Shown: positions 6,039-15,457, numbered from the stretch's first letter. The stretch: DNA of 22,731 nucleotides from Pseudomonadota bacterium (GCA_027621485.1 JAQCBG010000002.1:1-22731), one strand, 5' to 3'. Program-made: numbers and translations. The notes: generated from the letters alone by a model not told the origin.

Positions 6039-8162
6039 ATGTCGTTTAACGTAAATAGAATCATTCACTCATCTTTTTTAAAGCAATTTAAAAATCTAAG
6101 AGAGCATGGTGATTTAATATTTGGCGCAGGAATATTGCTTATTGTGGGTATATTACTTTTTCCAGTCCCAACAATATTGCTGGATTTGTTACTTAGCTTA
6201 TCAATTGCAATTTCTGTGTTAATATTGATGACTGTCCTTTTTATATTAAAGCCTTTAGAGCTTAGCTCATTTCCTACAATCTTACTTGTTGTCACTGTTT
6301 TGCGTCTTGCCTTAAATGTCTCAACAACTAGACTTATTTTAGCAAACGGACATCAAGGTACTAGTGCTGCAGGGCATGTAGTTGAGGCATTTGGATATTT
6401 TGTAATGCGTGGCTCTGTTGCAATTGGTGCTATAGTATTTGCAATACTCACAATAATTAACTTTGTTGTAATTACAAAAGGTTCTGGGCGCATAGCAGAA
6501 GTTGCTGCGCGCTTTAGCTTAGATTCAATGCCAGGTAAACAAATGGCAATCGATGCTGATATAGCAGCTGGAATTATTAATCAAGAAGAGGCAAAAAGTA
6601 GACGTAAAAATCTAGAAGATGAAAGTACTTTTTTTGGCGCAATGGATGGTGCAAATAAATTCGTTAGAGGTGATGCCGTTGCAGGCCTTCTAATTATTTT
6701 TATAAATCTCATTGCTGGTATTTTAATTGGAGTTGTGCAAAAAAACATGACATTTGGGGCGGCATTAAAAACGTATAGCTTATTAACCATAGGAGATGGA
6801 TTGGTTAGTCAAATTCCCGCTCTTATTGTGTCTATTGCAGCTGGGCTTCTTGTTGCAAAATCTAGCATAGATGGTTCTGCAGAAAAGCAAATCTTTACTC
6901 AGCTTGGTAGATATCCAAAAGCTTTGATGTTTAGTTCATTTCTTTCTTTTTTTATGGCTATCATGCCAGGAACGCCGGCTATTCAATTTTGCATTGCAGG
7001 ATTTGTTATGGGGACTGCTGCGTATTTTTTACATACAGCGCATCAAGTAGATCGTAATAATTTAAAAAATAAGACTGCAAGTAATCAAGATATGTTAGTA
7101 ACTTCAGCCGCAGACGAAGAGAATGCTTCCAGTAATGGATCTTCTGTATTGCAGCTTGAAAAAATTAAAATAGAGCTCGGCTACAATCTCTTAGAACTTG
7201 CAGGTAGTAATGGAAGTGTGCCAAAACTTACAAAGCAAGTGAAAAAATTAAGAGAGCGCATGGCAATGGAGCTTGGTATAGTCATTCCAGCTGTACGAAT
7301 TCGAGATAATATAAAAATAGATTCGAACACATATATCATTAAAATCAAAGAAATAGAGGTTGCCTCTGGAATGGTATATATAGATAAATTGCTTGTTATG
7401 GAGCCAAAGGGCGGACTTGTGAAGATACCTGGAGAAGAAACTAGAGAGCCAACCTTTGGATTGCTTGCAAAGTGGGTTGAGAGTCAGTACAGAGAAAAGG
7501 CTTTGCTTAATAATTATACTGTTGTTGATCCTCAGACAGTGATTATAACTCACTTAACAGAGGCAATTAAAGAAAACATCTCAGAACTCATAACATATGA
7601 TGAAGTTGAAAATCTCCTTAAAAGCTTACCAAGTACGCAGCAAAAACTTATCTCTGATCTGATTCCCGGGCAAATTACAATTATGGCATTACAACGAGTT
7701 TTGCAAGGTTTGCTTAGTGAGGGCGTTTCTATTAGAGATTTAACCACAATACTAGAGGCAATTTCAGAAAAGTCCTCATGCACTACAAGGGATTTAATAG
7801 AGCATGTAAGGTCTAGGCTTGCAAGACAGATATGTCATAGTAATACCTCTTCTGGGGGTTACATACCAATGCTGCTACTTTCTGGAAAATGGGAAAATGC
7901 TTTTAATGAGAATATAATAACGAAAAATAAAGAAGAATCAAAGCTTGTAATGCCTCCGCATTTATTACGTGAATTTGTTGGTGATTTGAATGCACAACTA
8001 GATAAATATGCTATACAAGGAGAAATCCCTGTATTACTTACATCTGCCGTTAGCAGACCCTTTGTTAGATCTATTACAGAAAGAATTAGACCCAATCTTG
8101 CAATTATGTCTCAAAACGAGGTGCATCCTAGGGCTCAAATTAAAACTCTAGCGCATGTATAA
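6039..8162 (+). CDS. flhA: Flagellar export gate protein FlhA
   Basis: FlhA is the large export-gate component of the flagellar type III apparatus, with an N-terminal membrane domain and a cytoplasmic C-terminal domain forming a nonameric ring. At 707 residues the length is normal. Hydrophobic segments fill about residues 25-145 and 205-335. The family signature RLALNVSTTR is at 89-98. The conserved loop with RIAEVAARFSLDSMPGKQMA, GAMDGANKFVRGDA (about 199-213) and IGDGLVSQIPA (251-261) is complete, including Asp-212 of RGDA, likely the position implicated in proton use in Salmonella FlhA. The cytoplasmic part holds GYNLLELAG and IPAVRIRDN. No other flagellar gene is in the window, so the rest of the apparatus must lie elsewhere if it exists. 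A virulence-type SctV is possible but the signature is closer to FlhA. Confidence 0.93.
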   Translation: MSFNVNRIIHSSFLKQFKNLREHGDLIFGAGILLIVGILLFPVPTILLDLLLSLSIAISVLILMTVLFILKPLELSSFPTILLVVTVLRLALNVSTTRLILANGHQGTSAAGHVVEAFGYFVMRGSVAIGAIVFAILTIINFVVITKGSGRIAEVAARFSLDSMPGKQMAIDADIAAGIINQEEAKSRRKNLEDESTFFGAMDGANKFVRGDAVAGLLIIFINLIAGILIGVVQKNMTFGAALKTYSLLTIGDGLVSQIPALIVSIAAGLLVAKSSIDGSAEKQIFTQLGRYPKALMFSSFLSFFMAIMPGTPAIQFCIAGFVMGTAAYFLHTAHQVDRNNLKNKTASNQDMLVTSAADEENASSNGSSVLQLEKIKIELGYNLLELAGSNGSVPKLTKQVKKLRERMAMELGIVIPAVRIRDNIKIDSNTYIIKIKEIEVASGMVYIDKLLVMEPKGGLVKIPGEETREPTFGLLAKWVESQYREKALLNNYTVVDPQTVIITHLTEAIKENISELITYDEVENLLKSLPSTQQKLISDLIPGQITIMALQRVLQGLLSEGVSIRDLTTILEAISEKSSCTTRDLIEHVRSRLARQICHSNTSSGGYIPMLLLSGKWENAFNENIITKNKEESKLVMPPHLLREFVGDLNAQLDKYAIQGEIPVLLTSAVSRPFVRSITERIRPNLAIMSQNEVHPRAQIKTLAHV

Positions 8163-8186
8163 AAAACGGAAAAAATACAAAAGCAT

Positions 8187-8205
8187 GTAATAAGTTTTTT
8201 ATTAC
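8187..8205. terminator. Small hairpin between convergent flhA and the deaminase gene
   Basis: GTAATAA and TTATTAC form a 7-bp stem with a 5-base loop, overlapping the stop codon of the minus-strand deaminase gene. The position between two convergent ends fits a shared terminator, but the stem is weak and short. Confidence 0.25.
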
Positions 8206-8693
8206 GGAATCTTAAATATTTTATTATCAAAACTTCTTATTGCGACCGCCGCCTCTCCTAAAATTTCTTTTGCAATATCCATACTTTGTTTCCATGGTCC
8301 GGGATCTGTATTTCTTGGAAATAGCCCATCTATTACGATTTCCTTAATGCCAGATTGTATTATAAGCTTTGCACAAGAGCAGCAGGGATGCCATGGTACA
8401 TATAAAACACAATTCTTTGTAGAAACGCCAACTCTTACGCAATTCATTATTGCGCTTTCTTCTGCATGACTGATAATTAGATATTTCAGTTCTTTTTTTG
8501 TATAGCGTATAAAAGAATCTTTCACACCTCTTGGCATGCTATTGTATCCAGTTGAGCGAATCTCTTTATCTGGCCCGACTATTACAGCTCCCACTTTCGT
8601 ACTTGGATCTTTGCTTTTTTTTGAAACAAAGTAAGCGATATTCATAAAATACTCATCCCAACTTAACTCAGATTGTATAATACTATCTTTCAT
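8202..8693 (-). CDS. Zinc-dependent dCMP/cytidine deaminase-family protein
   Basis: The 163-residue product has the zinc deaminase core: HAE at residues 76-78 (catalytic glutamate and first zinc ligand) and PCCSC at 103-107 (two cysteine ligands). Around them it follows dCMP deaminases: an opening LSWDEYFMNIAYFVSKKSKDP, STKVGAVIVG, TGYNSMPRGV and CAKLIIQSGIKEIV. dCMP deaminase makes dUMP for thymidylate synthesis. The residue after HAE deviates from the common HAE-x-N-A (here HAEESAI), so the substrate should be left open. It is a single gene on the minus strand, convergent with flhA; its promoter must lie in 8694-9002. Confidence 0.85.
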   Translation of the reverse strand: MKDSIIQSELSWDEYFMNIAYFVSKKSKDPSTKVGAVIVGPDKEIRSTGYNSMPRGVKDSFIRYTKKELKYLIISHAEESAIMNCVRVGVSTKNCVLYVPWHPCCSCAKLIIQSGIKEIVIDGLFPRNTDPGPWKQSMDIAKEILGEAAVAIRSFDNKIFKIP

Positions 8694-9002
8694 TTTATGA
8701 ATAAAATATAAATAAAAGGATAAAGCAATATGCGTGCACTGCGTCTTTAATCATGGCAAAATCACTGAGTTTTGGCTTTTACATTCTTCAAAACTTAAAT
8801 CTTTTTATTTTTGCACTTTATGGCGACTCTCTAGAGGCAACACGTTTTAAATCTAATTGTCACTTTTTATATTTGCAATCCTTTTTTTGAGTTAGTTATT
8901 TACTGTTCGCTTAGATGTAGAAAAAATGCACTACTTAAATAATATATCTAATAATATATATCTCCTGATTAAAGTGTACAGCTATCATTTCATATAGCAT
9001 GA
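8694..9002. other. 309-bp intergenic region without a recognised gene
   Basis: This gap lies behind the response regulator gene and in front of the deaminase gene, both on the minus strand. I find no reading frame of note on either strand, no tRNA-like T-arm and no long repeat. A weak 5-bp hairpin (8981-8985 with 8994-8998) immediately after the regulator stop might contribute to termination, and the part near 8700 should hold the deaminase promoter. The stretch around 8938-8960 is an AT dinucleotide-rich tract. Confidence 0.5.
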
Positions 9003-9752
9003 TTAATCATCAGACGCCCTCACCTGATTTAAGAGTAATGCGCCTTTTTTAGGTAGTTGCAATTTATATCCTGCAAGTCGCACTGTTTTTATAACATCTA
9101 TATCGTCTGCGCTTGCATTTAATAAAGCTTTTCGCAGACGAGTTATATGAACGTCAACTGTTCTTGGATCAACTTTTATATCTGCGCCCCAAATTTTCTC
9201 TATTAAAACAGATCTACCCAAGACTACTTCTGGTTGCTCTAACATAATCTGCAATATTTTGAATTCAATTGGTGCAAGCTTCACATTGCGCTCACCTCTT
9301 GTTACGGAATAAGAGCTCAGATTCATTTCAATATCATAAAAAGACAATATATTTTGTGCAAACGCAGGTCTTATTCTTCTGAGTATTGCTTTTACCCTAG
9401 ACATTAACTCTACAGGTGAAAAAGGCTTCACTATGTAATCATCTGCCCCCTCTTCAAGACCAGCAACTTTATCAAAATCCTGATCTTTTGCAGAAAGCAT
9501 GATAATTGGAGTATTTGCAGTCAGATGAAATGCTCGAAGCTCAGCACATATTTCCATTCCAGATTTTCCGGGTAATACCCAATCTAATAATATCAAATCA
9601 GGTTTAAATGATTTTGCCCATTCGACAGCGCCCTCACCATCGTGCAAGACGTGCACTGTATAACCGCCTTTTTGAAGATTGTATGCAACAACAGCAGCAA
9701 CAGATTTATCGTCTTCAACCAATAGTATTGTTAGTTTTAATTGTTTGCTCAT
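9003..9752 (-). CDS. phoB: OmpR/PhoB-family response regulator
   Basis: A two-component response regulator of 249 residues. The receiver domain (about 8-122) has the acidic pocket E13-D14-D15, the phospho-acceptor Asp-57 in LILLDWVLPG, Ser-87 in IIMLSAKD and Lys-109 in IVKPF. The C-terminal winged-helix domain (about 132-235) has the PhoB-like run KLAPIEFKILQIMLEQPE, a WG tryptophan turn and DPRTVDVHITRLRKAL, the recognition helix. The DWVLPG loop and the GADDYIVKPFSPVEL stretch are very close to PhoB, hence the symbol; the target genes could be different in this organism. No sensor kinase gene is adjacent, so it is an orphan here. A 17-residue tail follows the DNA-binding domain. Confidence 0.85.
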   Translation of the reverse strand: MSKQLKLTILLVEDDKSVAAVVAYNLQKGGYTVHVLHDGEGAVEWAKSFKPDLILLDWVLPGKSGMEICAELRAFHLTANTPIIMLSAKDQDFDKVAGLEEGADDYIVKPFSPVELMSRVKAILRRIRPAFAQNILSFYDIEMNLSSYSVTRGERNVKLAPIEFKILQIMLEQPEVVLGRSVLIEKIWGADIKVDPRTVDVHITRLRKALLNASADDIDVIKTVRLAGYKLQLPKKGALLLNQVRASDD

Positions 9753-9913
9753 AGATCGCTTAAAATATTTATTACAAGCTACATATTCATCCTTATGGTA
9801 GTATGCGCCCGACTCATATTACAAAAAAGTTAATAGTTCTGCAATATAACTTATACATTTTCAATCCTACATTGTAAATGCACAAAGTATTGGTTGTATA
9901 ATCATTATTAAAA

Positions 9914-11314
9914 TTAATGTGGTTGTAACATGAGTTTTGGATTAACTAATTTTTCAAATTCTTCGGCGGTACAGTAATTTTGCTTTGTAGCAGATTCCTT
10001 TAATGAAATATCATTTTCATATGCGTATTTTGCAATTTTTGCAGCAATATCATACCCCACATGCTTATTAAGTGCTGTAACAAGCATCAAGGAATTATTT
10101 AGTAATTCCTCAATACGTTTTTTATTAGCTTCTATTCCAACGATACAATTCTCTGTAAAGCTGCGTGTGGCAGAAGAAAGTAACTCAATAGAGTTGAGTA
10201 TATTATGCGCGATTAAAGGCTTAAAAACGTTTAATTCAAAATGGCCATTTGACCCAGCAATAGTGACAGAAACATTATTGCCCATTACTTCCGCGCATAC
10301 CATTGTTATTGCCTCGCATTGAGTTGGATTCACTTTACCCGGCATGATTGATGAGCCTGGTTCATTTATAGGAAGCTTTAACTCACCTATACCACATCTT
10401 GGCCCAGAAGAAAGCATACGCAAATCATTTGCTATTTTCATTACACTAGCAGCGAGTACGTTTAATGCCGCACTAACTTCAAGTAGAGCATCATTTGTTG
10501 CCAGCGCCTCAAATTTATTAGGTGCAGATTTAAAGGCAAAGCCAGTCTCATCTGAAATGATATTTGCTATCTCCGGACCAAAATCAACAAAAGTATTGAG
10601 TCCAGTTCCAACTGCTGTGCCGCCTTGCGCAATATATAATACACTTTCTTGAGCTTTTTTGATGCGTAATATTCCAGAAGTTATTTGCTGCACATAACTT
10701 GAAAATACATTACCAAGAGTTAAAGGCGTTGCATCTTGCATGTGCGTGCGACCTATTTTGATAATATCCTCAAAATCATTTTGCTTTTTATAAAGGGCAT
10801 CTTTAAATGCTTTAAGAGCTGGAAGAAGCTTGGAATTAATGTCAATAATGGTTGCTATATGCATTGCAGTTGGAAAAGTATCATTAGAAGATTGGCCCAT
10901 ATTAACATGATCATTTGGATGCACTGGAAACTTACTTCCAAGCTCACCCCCAAGTAATTCTATTGCTCTATTACTTATTACCTCATTCACATTCATATTG
11001 CTTTGTGTTCCAGAGCCAGTTTGCCAAACAGAAAGAGGGAAATGATCATCTAATTTCCCAGACAATACTTCATCTGCGGCATTAATAATACTCATACCAA
11101 CTTTCTCATCAATTATTTTTTTCTTAAGATGTAATTTTGCTGCACATTTTTTTATCAACGCAAGTGAATAAATAATCTGAAGTGGCATCTTCTCCTTGCC
11201 AATCTTAAAATTCTCTAATGAGCGCTGCGTCTGAGCGCCCCAGTATTTTATTTTTAAAACCTCTATTGTGCCAATTGAATCTCTTTCCGTTCTTGTTGTA
11301 AATTTGTTTTGCAT
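9914..11314 (-). CDS. fumC: Fumarate hydratase class II
   Basis: Iron-independent fumarase that interconverts fumarate and L-malate in the TCA cycle, active as a tetramer in the cytosol. At 466 residues it has normal length. The superfamily signature [11 protein letters not shown] is at 320-330, with the catalytic serine at about 321. Other active-site regions are intact: [18 protein letters not shown] (100-117), [12 protein letters not shown] (134-145) and [14 protein letters not shown] (188-201) with His-191. The gene is on the minus strand between phoB and gatA with gaps of about 160 and 66 bp, so co-transcription with gatA is possible but not shown. No clear Shine-Dalgarno sequence precedes the ATG at 11314. 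Confidence 0.97.
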   Translation of the reverse strand: MQNKFTTRTERDSIGTIEVLKIKYWGAQTQRSLENFKIGKEKMPLQIIYSLALIKKCAAKLHLKKKIIDEKVGMSIINAADEVLSGKLDDHFPLSVWQTGSGTQSNMNVNEVISNRAIELLGGELGSKFPVHPNDHVNMGQSSNDTFPTAMHIATIIDINSKLLPALKAFKDALYKKQNDFEDIIKIGRTHMQDATPLTLGNVFSSYVQQITSGILRIKKAQESVLYIAQGGTAVGTGLNTFVDFGPEIANIISDETGFAFKSAPNKFEALATNDALLEVSAALNVLAASVMKIANDLRMLSSGPRCGIGELKLPINEPGSSIMPGKVNPTQCEAITMVCAEVMGNNVSVTIAGSNGHFELNVFKPLIAHNILNSIELLSSATRSFTENCIVGIEANKKRIEELLNNSLMLVTALNKHVGYDIAAKIAKYAYENDISLKESATKQNYCTAEEFEKLVNPKLMLQPH

Positions 11315-11380
11315 ATATGTAATTTTATTGAAGTTTCGAAAATCTTTTTATTTATATTGAGATTTTAATCTGCGGCATTA

Positions 11381-12865
11381 TCATCTTAAATATGGAAAAT
11401 TTGCACGAATTTCTATCTGATAAGCAACTCTCAATAAAGATGCTTCATCAAAATGCCTGCTAATAATTTGTAATCCGAGTGGCATGTTATTATTATCTAG
11501 GGCAGCTGGTATAGAAATTGCTGGCAAACCTGCTAGATTCGCAGTAACAGTAAAAATATCATTTGCATACATCTTCAAAGGATCCATGCCTTTGCTTTTT
11601 ATTGTAAATGCAGATGATGTACAGGTTGGCGTGAGTAATGCGTCAACTTCCTTAAAAGCATTATCAAAATCCTCTTTTACTAATCTTCTAATTTTTTGAG
11701 CCTTAATATAATAATCACTATATTTTTCTGATGAGAGTAGATAGTTGCCTATCATGATGCGTTTTTTAACCTCTCTTCCAAAGCCTTCATCTCTACTTTT
11801 CATAATAATCTCTTCTAAAGAATCGTATGCATTGCATTGAGCTCTGTGTCCATACCTTATACCATCAAATCTCGCAAGATTTGAAGACGCCTCACATGGA
11901 GCGATGATATAATAGATTGGAAGTGCGTAATGAGTGTGTGGAAGAGAAATATCGATTATTTTAGCTCCTGCATCTTTTAAATATCTTATTCCATCTTGCC
12001 AAAGTGCAGAAGTTTCTTCACTAAGTGCATCTATTTGATATTCTTTTGGAATGCCAATTTTCATACCTTTTATTGGCGTATTTATCATCTGAGACCAATT
12101 TGGTACTTCTAATTGAGAGCTCGTGGAATCAAGCGAGTCATATCCAGATATAACCTCTAAAATTAGTGATACATCTTCTACAGATCTCCCTAAAATGCCA
12201 GCTTGATCAAGAGAATTCGCAAACGCTATCATTCCAAATCTAGAGACTCTGCCATATGTTGGCTTTATCCCAACTATACCGCAAAAAGAAGCTGGCTGCC
12301 TCACAGATCCACCAGTATCACTGCCAATTGCAGCTGCGCACATACTGCTTGCAACTGCCGCAGCGGAGCCTCCTGAAGAGCCACCTGGAGTGAATTGATC
12401 TTTTTGGTCATTTGTCCAAGGATTTATTGCAGGCCCAAAATAACTATTAAGATTTCCAGAGCCCATAGCAAACTCATCCATATTACTTTTCGCAAGAATT
12501 ATGCCGCCGGAGTCTAAAAGTTTTGTAGTGACAGTTGATTCATATTTTGGAACAAAATCTGAGAGTATCTTAGAACATGCTGTAGTTCTTATTCCGTTTG
12601 TACAAAAATTATCTTTAACTACAATTGGAATGCCTTCAATGAGTCTATCAGATTTATTTTTATACCTTTTAGATGATTGTTGTGCAGATTTGCGAGCTGC
12701 ATCATAATTTTTACATACAATAGCATTTAAGGTGTCAAATTCTTCTATGCGTGCTATATATGCATCTAGTAATTCATTTGCATCTATTTCTCTTCTTTGC
12801 AGAAGTTTTTTTATTTCTGATATAGATAAAGAAGGCAATTTTGTTGATTGCGTCAATGCGTTCAT
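11381..12865 (-). CDS. gatA: Aspartyl/glutamyl-tRNA amidotransferase subunit A
   Basis: GatA is the glutaminase subunit of GatCAB, which converts Glu-tRNA(Gln) and/or Asp-tRNA(Asn) to the amidated forms in organisms without the matching synthetase. The 494-residue protein has the amidase signature with its Ser-cisSer-Lys triad: Lys-84 in IPIVVKDNFC, the cis-serine at about 163 in TPGGSSGGSAAAVAS and the nucleophile Ser-187 in SDTGGSVRQPASFCG. Conserved NMDEFAMGSG and KPTYGRVSRFG stretches are also present. Length is typical. gatC is not next to it but 2.2 kb away on the other strand, and gatB is outside the window. Confidence 0.97.
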   Translation of the reverse strand: MNALTQSTKLPSLSISEIKKLLQRREIDANELLDAYIARIEEFDTLNAIVCKNYDAARKSAQQSSKRYKNKSDRLIEGIPIVVKDNFCTNGIRTTACSKILSDFVPKYESTVTTKLLDSGGIILAKSNMDEFAMGSGNLNSYFGPAINPWTNDQKDQFTPGGSSGGSAAAVASSMCAAAIGSDTGGSVRQPASFCGIVGIKPTYGRVSRFGMIAFANSLDQAGILGRSVEDVSLILEVISGYDSLDSTSSQLEVPNWSQMINTPIKGMKIGIPKEYQIDALSEETSALWQDGIRYLKDAGAKIIDISLPHTHYALPIYYIIAPCEASSNLARFDGIRYGHRAQCNAYDSLEEIIMKSRDEGFGREVKKRIMIGNYLLSSEKYSDYYIKAQKIRRLVKEDFDNAFKEVDALLTPTCTSSAFTIKSKGMDPLKMYANDIFTVTANLAGLPAISIPAALDNNNMPLGLQIISRHFDEASLLRVAYQIEIRANFPYLR

Positions 12866-13084
12866 AATAATTACTATTAAGATTAATTAATGATTCTTAT
12901 ATTCTGCTCCATTTAGGCTTTATTGATATATAAAATTTTTGTATCACACAAGAAGTTTTGCGGTCATAATCTTTTAATGTTGGTATCGTTAAGCAATATC
13001 TTTCATCTTGATGAAGTAACCCAGCAACCCAGTTTATAGATTTATAATTAAAATGATGATAAAAGAAAAATGAATAGCTAATTT

Positions 13085-13106
13085 ATAGAGTCTTGATAGA
13101 GTCTTA
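13085..13106. repeat. Near-perfect 11-bp tandem repeat before gltP
   Basis: ATAGAGTCTTG (13085-13095) is followed directly by ATAGAGTCTTA (13096-13106), 10 of 11 bases identical. It lies about 30 bp before the gltP start in the gatA-gltP divergent region. Slippage duplication is likely; a regulatory role is unsupported. The rest of 12866-13106 holds the two opposed promoters but I see no gene in it. Confidence 0.5.
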
Positions 13107-13136
13107 TGAAATTATTAAATATTTAGAAAATGTGAG

Positions 13137-14393
13137 ATGACGAGTCTTGAAAAAGCAAAAAAAACAAGAAAATTAAAATTATGGCATAAAGTTATCATAG
13201 GAATGGTAGCTGGAGTATTAACTGGTTGGTTTTTAGGGGAGAATGCAGTTTTTTTAAAGCCAATTGGTACAATATTCATGACATTACTCAAAATGATAGT
13301 AATTCCGTTAATATTTTTTGCAATATTGTATGGAGTGACCAGTCTAAATGATTCTGCGACATTCACGCGCCTTGGATCTAAAGCTGTTGCAATATATAGT
13401 TGCACAACTGCATTTGCAGTAACAATTGGAATTCTTTTTGCAAATATTTTTAAGCCCGGCATTGGCCTTGATATTGATATTAATCTACACAGCAATCCAA
13501 TAGCTCAAGAAGTACAGCATGGCACTGTTTATGATATTTTAATGGGTATAGTGCCATCAAATCCAATTCAGTCAATGGCAAGTGGTAATACGATGCAAGT
13601 TGTCTTTTTTGCCCTTTTTTCAGGCTTTGCATTGATTCTGATTGGAAACAAAGGTCATGCAGTAAGAGAGTTTATTGTTTCTGGGACATATCTTGTTTTT
13701 AAAATGATAGAGCTGATTATGAAGCTCACTCCTTATGGCGTATTTGCATTGATGGCTTGGGTTGTTGGTGATTATGGCCTTGGAGTGATTACTGTACTTG
13801 GCAAATTTGTTATGGTTGTGCTGGGCGCATTATTTTTGCAGTATCTTTTATTTGGATGCATGCTTCTTATTTCCGGGCTCAATCCATTGCCTTTTTACAA
13901 AAAAATGACAAATATTCAGGCCTTAGCATTTGCAACCTCAAGTAGTAAAGCAACTCTTTCCACGGCTATGCAAGATTTAAGAAAAAAAATGGGAGCTTCA
14001 AAGCAGGCATCTTCATTTATACTGCCTCTTGGTGCATCTATGAATATGGACGCAACTGCAATATATCTTGGAATTTGTACTGTGTTTTTTGCGCAAATAA
14101 CTGGGGTAGAGTTAAGCGCAAGTCAGTATCTCATAGTTATTTTAACATCCACAATAGGATCAATTGGTGCGGCTGGATTTCCAGGGGGTAGTATGGTCAT
14201 GATGGGAATGGTTTTAACATCTGTGGGCCTCCCTATAGAAGGAATGTCATTGATTTTAGGCATAGATAGATTTTTAGATATGGTGCGTACCACAATTAAT
14301 ATAACTGGAGATTGCGCTGTTACACTTATAGTGGATAAATTAGAAAAAGGATTGAATAAAACGGTGTATTACTCTGATCAATCAGATGAATAA
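13137..14393 (+). CDS. gltP: Dicarboxylate/amino acid:cation symporter (DAACS family)
   Basis: An inner-membrane secondary transporter of 418 residues that would import glutamate, aspartate or C4-dicarboxylates with protons or sodium. The N-terminal half has the usual hydrophobic helices, beginning KVIIGMVAGVLTGW. The C-terminal transport core has the serine-rich hairpin ATSSSKATLS (266-275), the NMDxT cation/substrate motif as NMDAT (303-307), the second hairpin GAAGFPGGSMVM (344-355) and the TM8 motif DRFLDMVRTTINITGD (377-392) with Asp-381 and Arg-384. Two motif positions differ from the common form: Ser where Pro follows 'ATL', and Ala where NMDGT has Gly. The exact substrate cannot be read from sequence. 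Start chosen at ATG 13137, followed by a basic N-terminus. The lipoprotein gene follows after 38 bp. Confidence 0.92.
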   Translation: MTSLEKAKKTRKLKLWHKVIIGMVAGVLTGWFLGENAVFLKPIGTIFMTLLKMIVIPLIFFAILYGVTSLNDSATFTRLGSKAVAIYSCTTAFAVTIGILFANIFKPGIGLDIDINLHSNPIAQEVQHGTVYDILMGIVPSNPIQSMASGNTMQVVFFALFSGFALILIGNKGHAVREFIVSGTYLVFKMIELIMKLTPYGVFALMAWVVGDYGLGVITVLGKFVMVVLGALFLQYLLFGCMLLISGLNPLPFYKKMTNIQALAFATSSSKATLSTAMQDLRKKMGASKQASSFILPLGASMNMDATAIYLGICTVFFAQITGVELSASQYLIVILTSTIGSIGAAGFPGGSMVMMGMVLTSVGLPIEGMSLILGIDRFLDMVRTTINITGDCAVTLIVDKLEKGLNKTVYYSDQSDE

Positions 14394-14431
14394 AAAATAT
14401 TAATTCACTTTCTGCATTTTTTGTATTTTTC

Positions 14432-15004
14432 ATGTATTACTTTGGAATAATATTTTTTTCTATTTTTGCATTTTTTCTTACCAGTTGTGGCGTCTTGTTA
14501 AGTGAAAAAAATCAAAATAAAGATGCCTCTTATCAAGATCTTTCTCTTCCAAAAAGCAGGCCTAATCATAGCAAGGATATTGCGCTTGATATCTGGAGCA
14601 TTGATTTTATTGAAAATACAGAATTTCAAAATAAATGCATTGAGAACAATAAAGCATTAAAAAATTGGATATACAAAAATTTAAAAAATATAGATGGCGA
14701 AAATATTCTGCAAATTTCGTTAGATAAGAAATCCTCTTGTTCAACTTCAAAATACAAGATAGATGATAAAATCTCTAATATGCGCTACGTGATTAATTTT
14801 TGCTTTGCTGAAAAAAATAACTCAATACATTGCATTGTGACAGATGTGAGTAATTTTCGCATATACAGTCATCATATATCGCCAAGATATGAAAAAATAA
14901 TAATTGAAAAACAGAGAGATGAATTAATAATGCTGCTTGAAAGAGATTTTTCAATGCAAATGAATGAGAAGCTGCGTATTTTAGAAAAAAATACCATGCA
15001 ATAA
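14432..15004 (+). CDS. Predicted lipoprotein, possibly LptE-like
   Basis: A 190-residue protein with a short basic-poor but hydrophobic signal (MYYFGIIFFSIFAFF) and a lipobox LTSC with the lipidated Cys at 19, so it should be an outer- or inner-membrane lipoprotein. The mature part has no family signature that I can name with certainty. Its layout resembles LptE (LPS transport lipoprotein): a helix rich in charged residues (KALKNWIYKNLKN), a strand pair with YVINFCFAEKNN and HCIVTDVSNFRIYS, an RYEKIIIEKQRDELIMLLERDF helix and a final helix. Retained lpxI makes an LPS-related role reasonable. gltP upstream (38 bp) and gatC downstream (57 bp) do not explain the function. Treat the LptE idea as a hypothesis. 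Confidence 0.7.
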   Translation: MYYFGIIFFSIFAFFLTSCGVLLSEKNQNKDASYQDLSLPKSRPNHSKDIALDIWSIDFIENTEFQNKCIENNKALKNWIYKNLKNIDGENILQISLDKKSSCSTSKYKIDDKISNMRYVINFCFAEKNNSIHCIVTDVSNFRIYSHHISPRYEKIIIEKQRDELIMLLERDFSMQMNEKLRILEKNTMQ

Positions 15005-15061
15005 TTATATATCATGTAATTCATTTTTTATAATAAATTAAATACTTATACAGGTATAAAT

Positions 15062-15328
15062 ATGGATATAAATAAAATAGCTAAGCTCTCAGCTCTTCAT
15101 TTAGCAAAAGAGCATACGCAGTTTCGTGATGAGTTAAGCTCAATATTAGAATGGATCAAAAGTATACAAGACGTCAACACTGACAATATTGATCCTTTGA
15201 TATATGTAACGAAAGAAAATATACAAATGTTCTCAGATGAAGTAAGTGAAAATCTTAAATGCGATATTCATGATTACTCAAAGCATGTAAAATGCAATTA
15301 TTTAACAGTTCCAAAGGTTATAAAATAA
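15062..15328 (+). CDS. gatC: Aspartyl/glutamyl-tRNA amidotransferase subunit C
   Basis: GatC is the small subunit that wraps around GatA and GatB and stabilises the amidotransferase. The 88-residue product shows the family pattern: DINKIAKLSALHLAKE at the start, an FRDELSSILEWIKSIQDVNTD helix corresponding to 'l..IL..ve.L...dt', then IDPLIYV and a short acidic stretch, ending in the typical LTVPKVIK. Length is slightly under the usual 95-100. It stands apart from gatA, downstream of the lipoprotein gene, so it probably depends on that transcript or its own promoter. There is a 57-bp gap before its ATG. Confidence 0.93.
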   Translation: MDINKIAKLSALHLAKEHTQFRDELSSILEWIKSIQDVNTDNIDPLIYVTKENIQMFSDEVSENLKCDIHDYSKHVKCNYLTVPKVIK

Positions 15329-15457
15329 TAATTTTTCACCCTTCTTCTTAATGCGGTAATAATGTTTTTAGATTGTAATGTAGCATCTTTAAACTAAATA
15401 CTGATATTACAAGCTCGTAATTTACTTTATTAAAAAAAAGTTATATGTTTTTGTGAT

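Noticed and set aside
11332..11350. TTTCGAAAATC, resembling a tRNA T-loop
   Set aside because: The gap between fumC and gatA is only 66 bp, and no acceptor, D or anticodon stems fit around it.
13002..13015. TTCATC-TT-GATGAA palindrome in the gatA-gltP region
   Set aside because: A 6-bp arm with a 2-base centre is likely by chance, and nothing else supports an operator.
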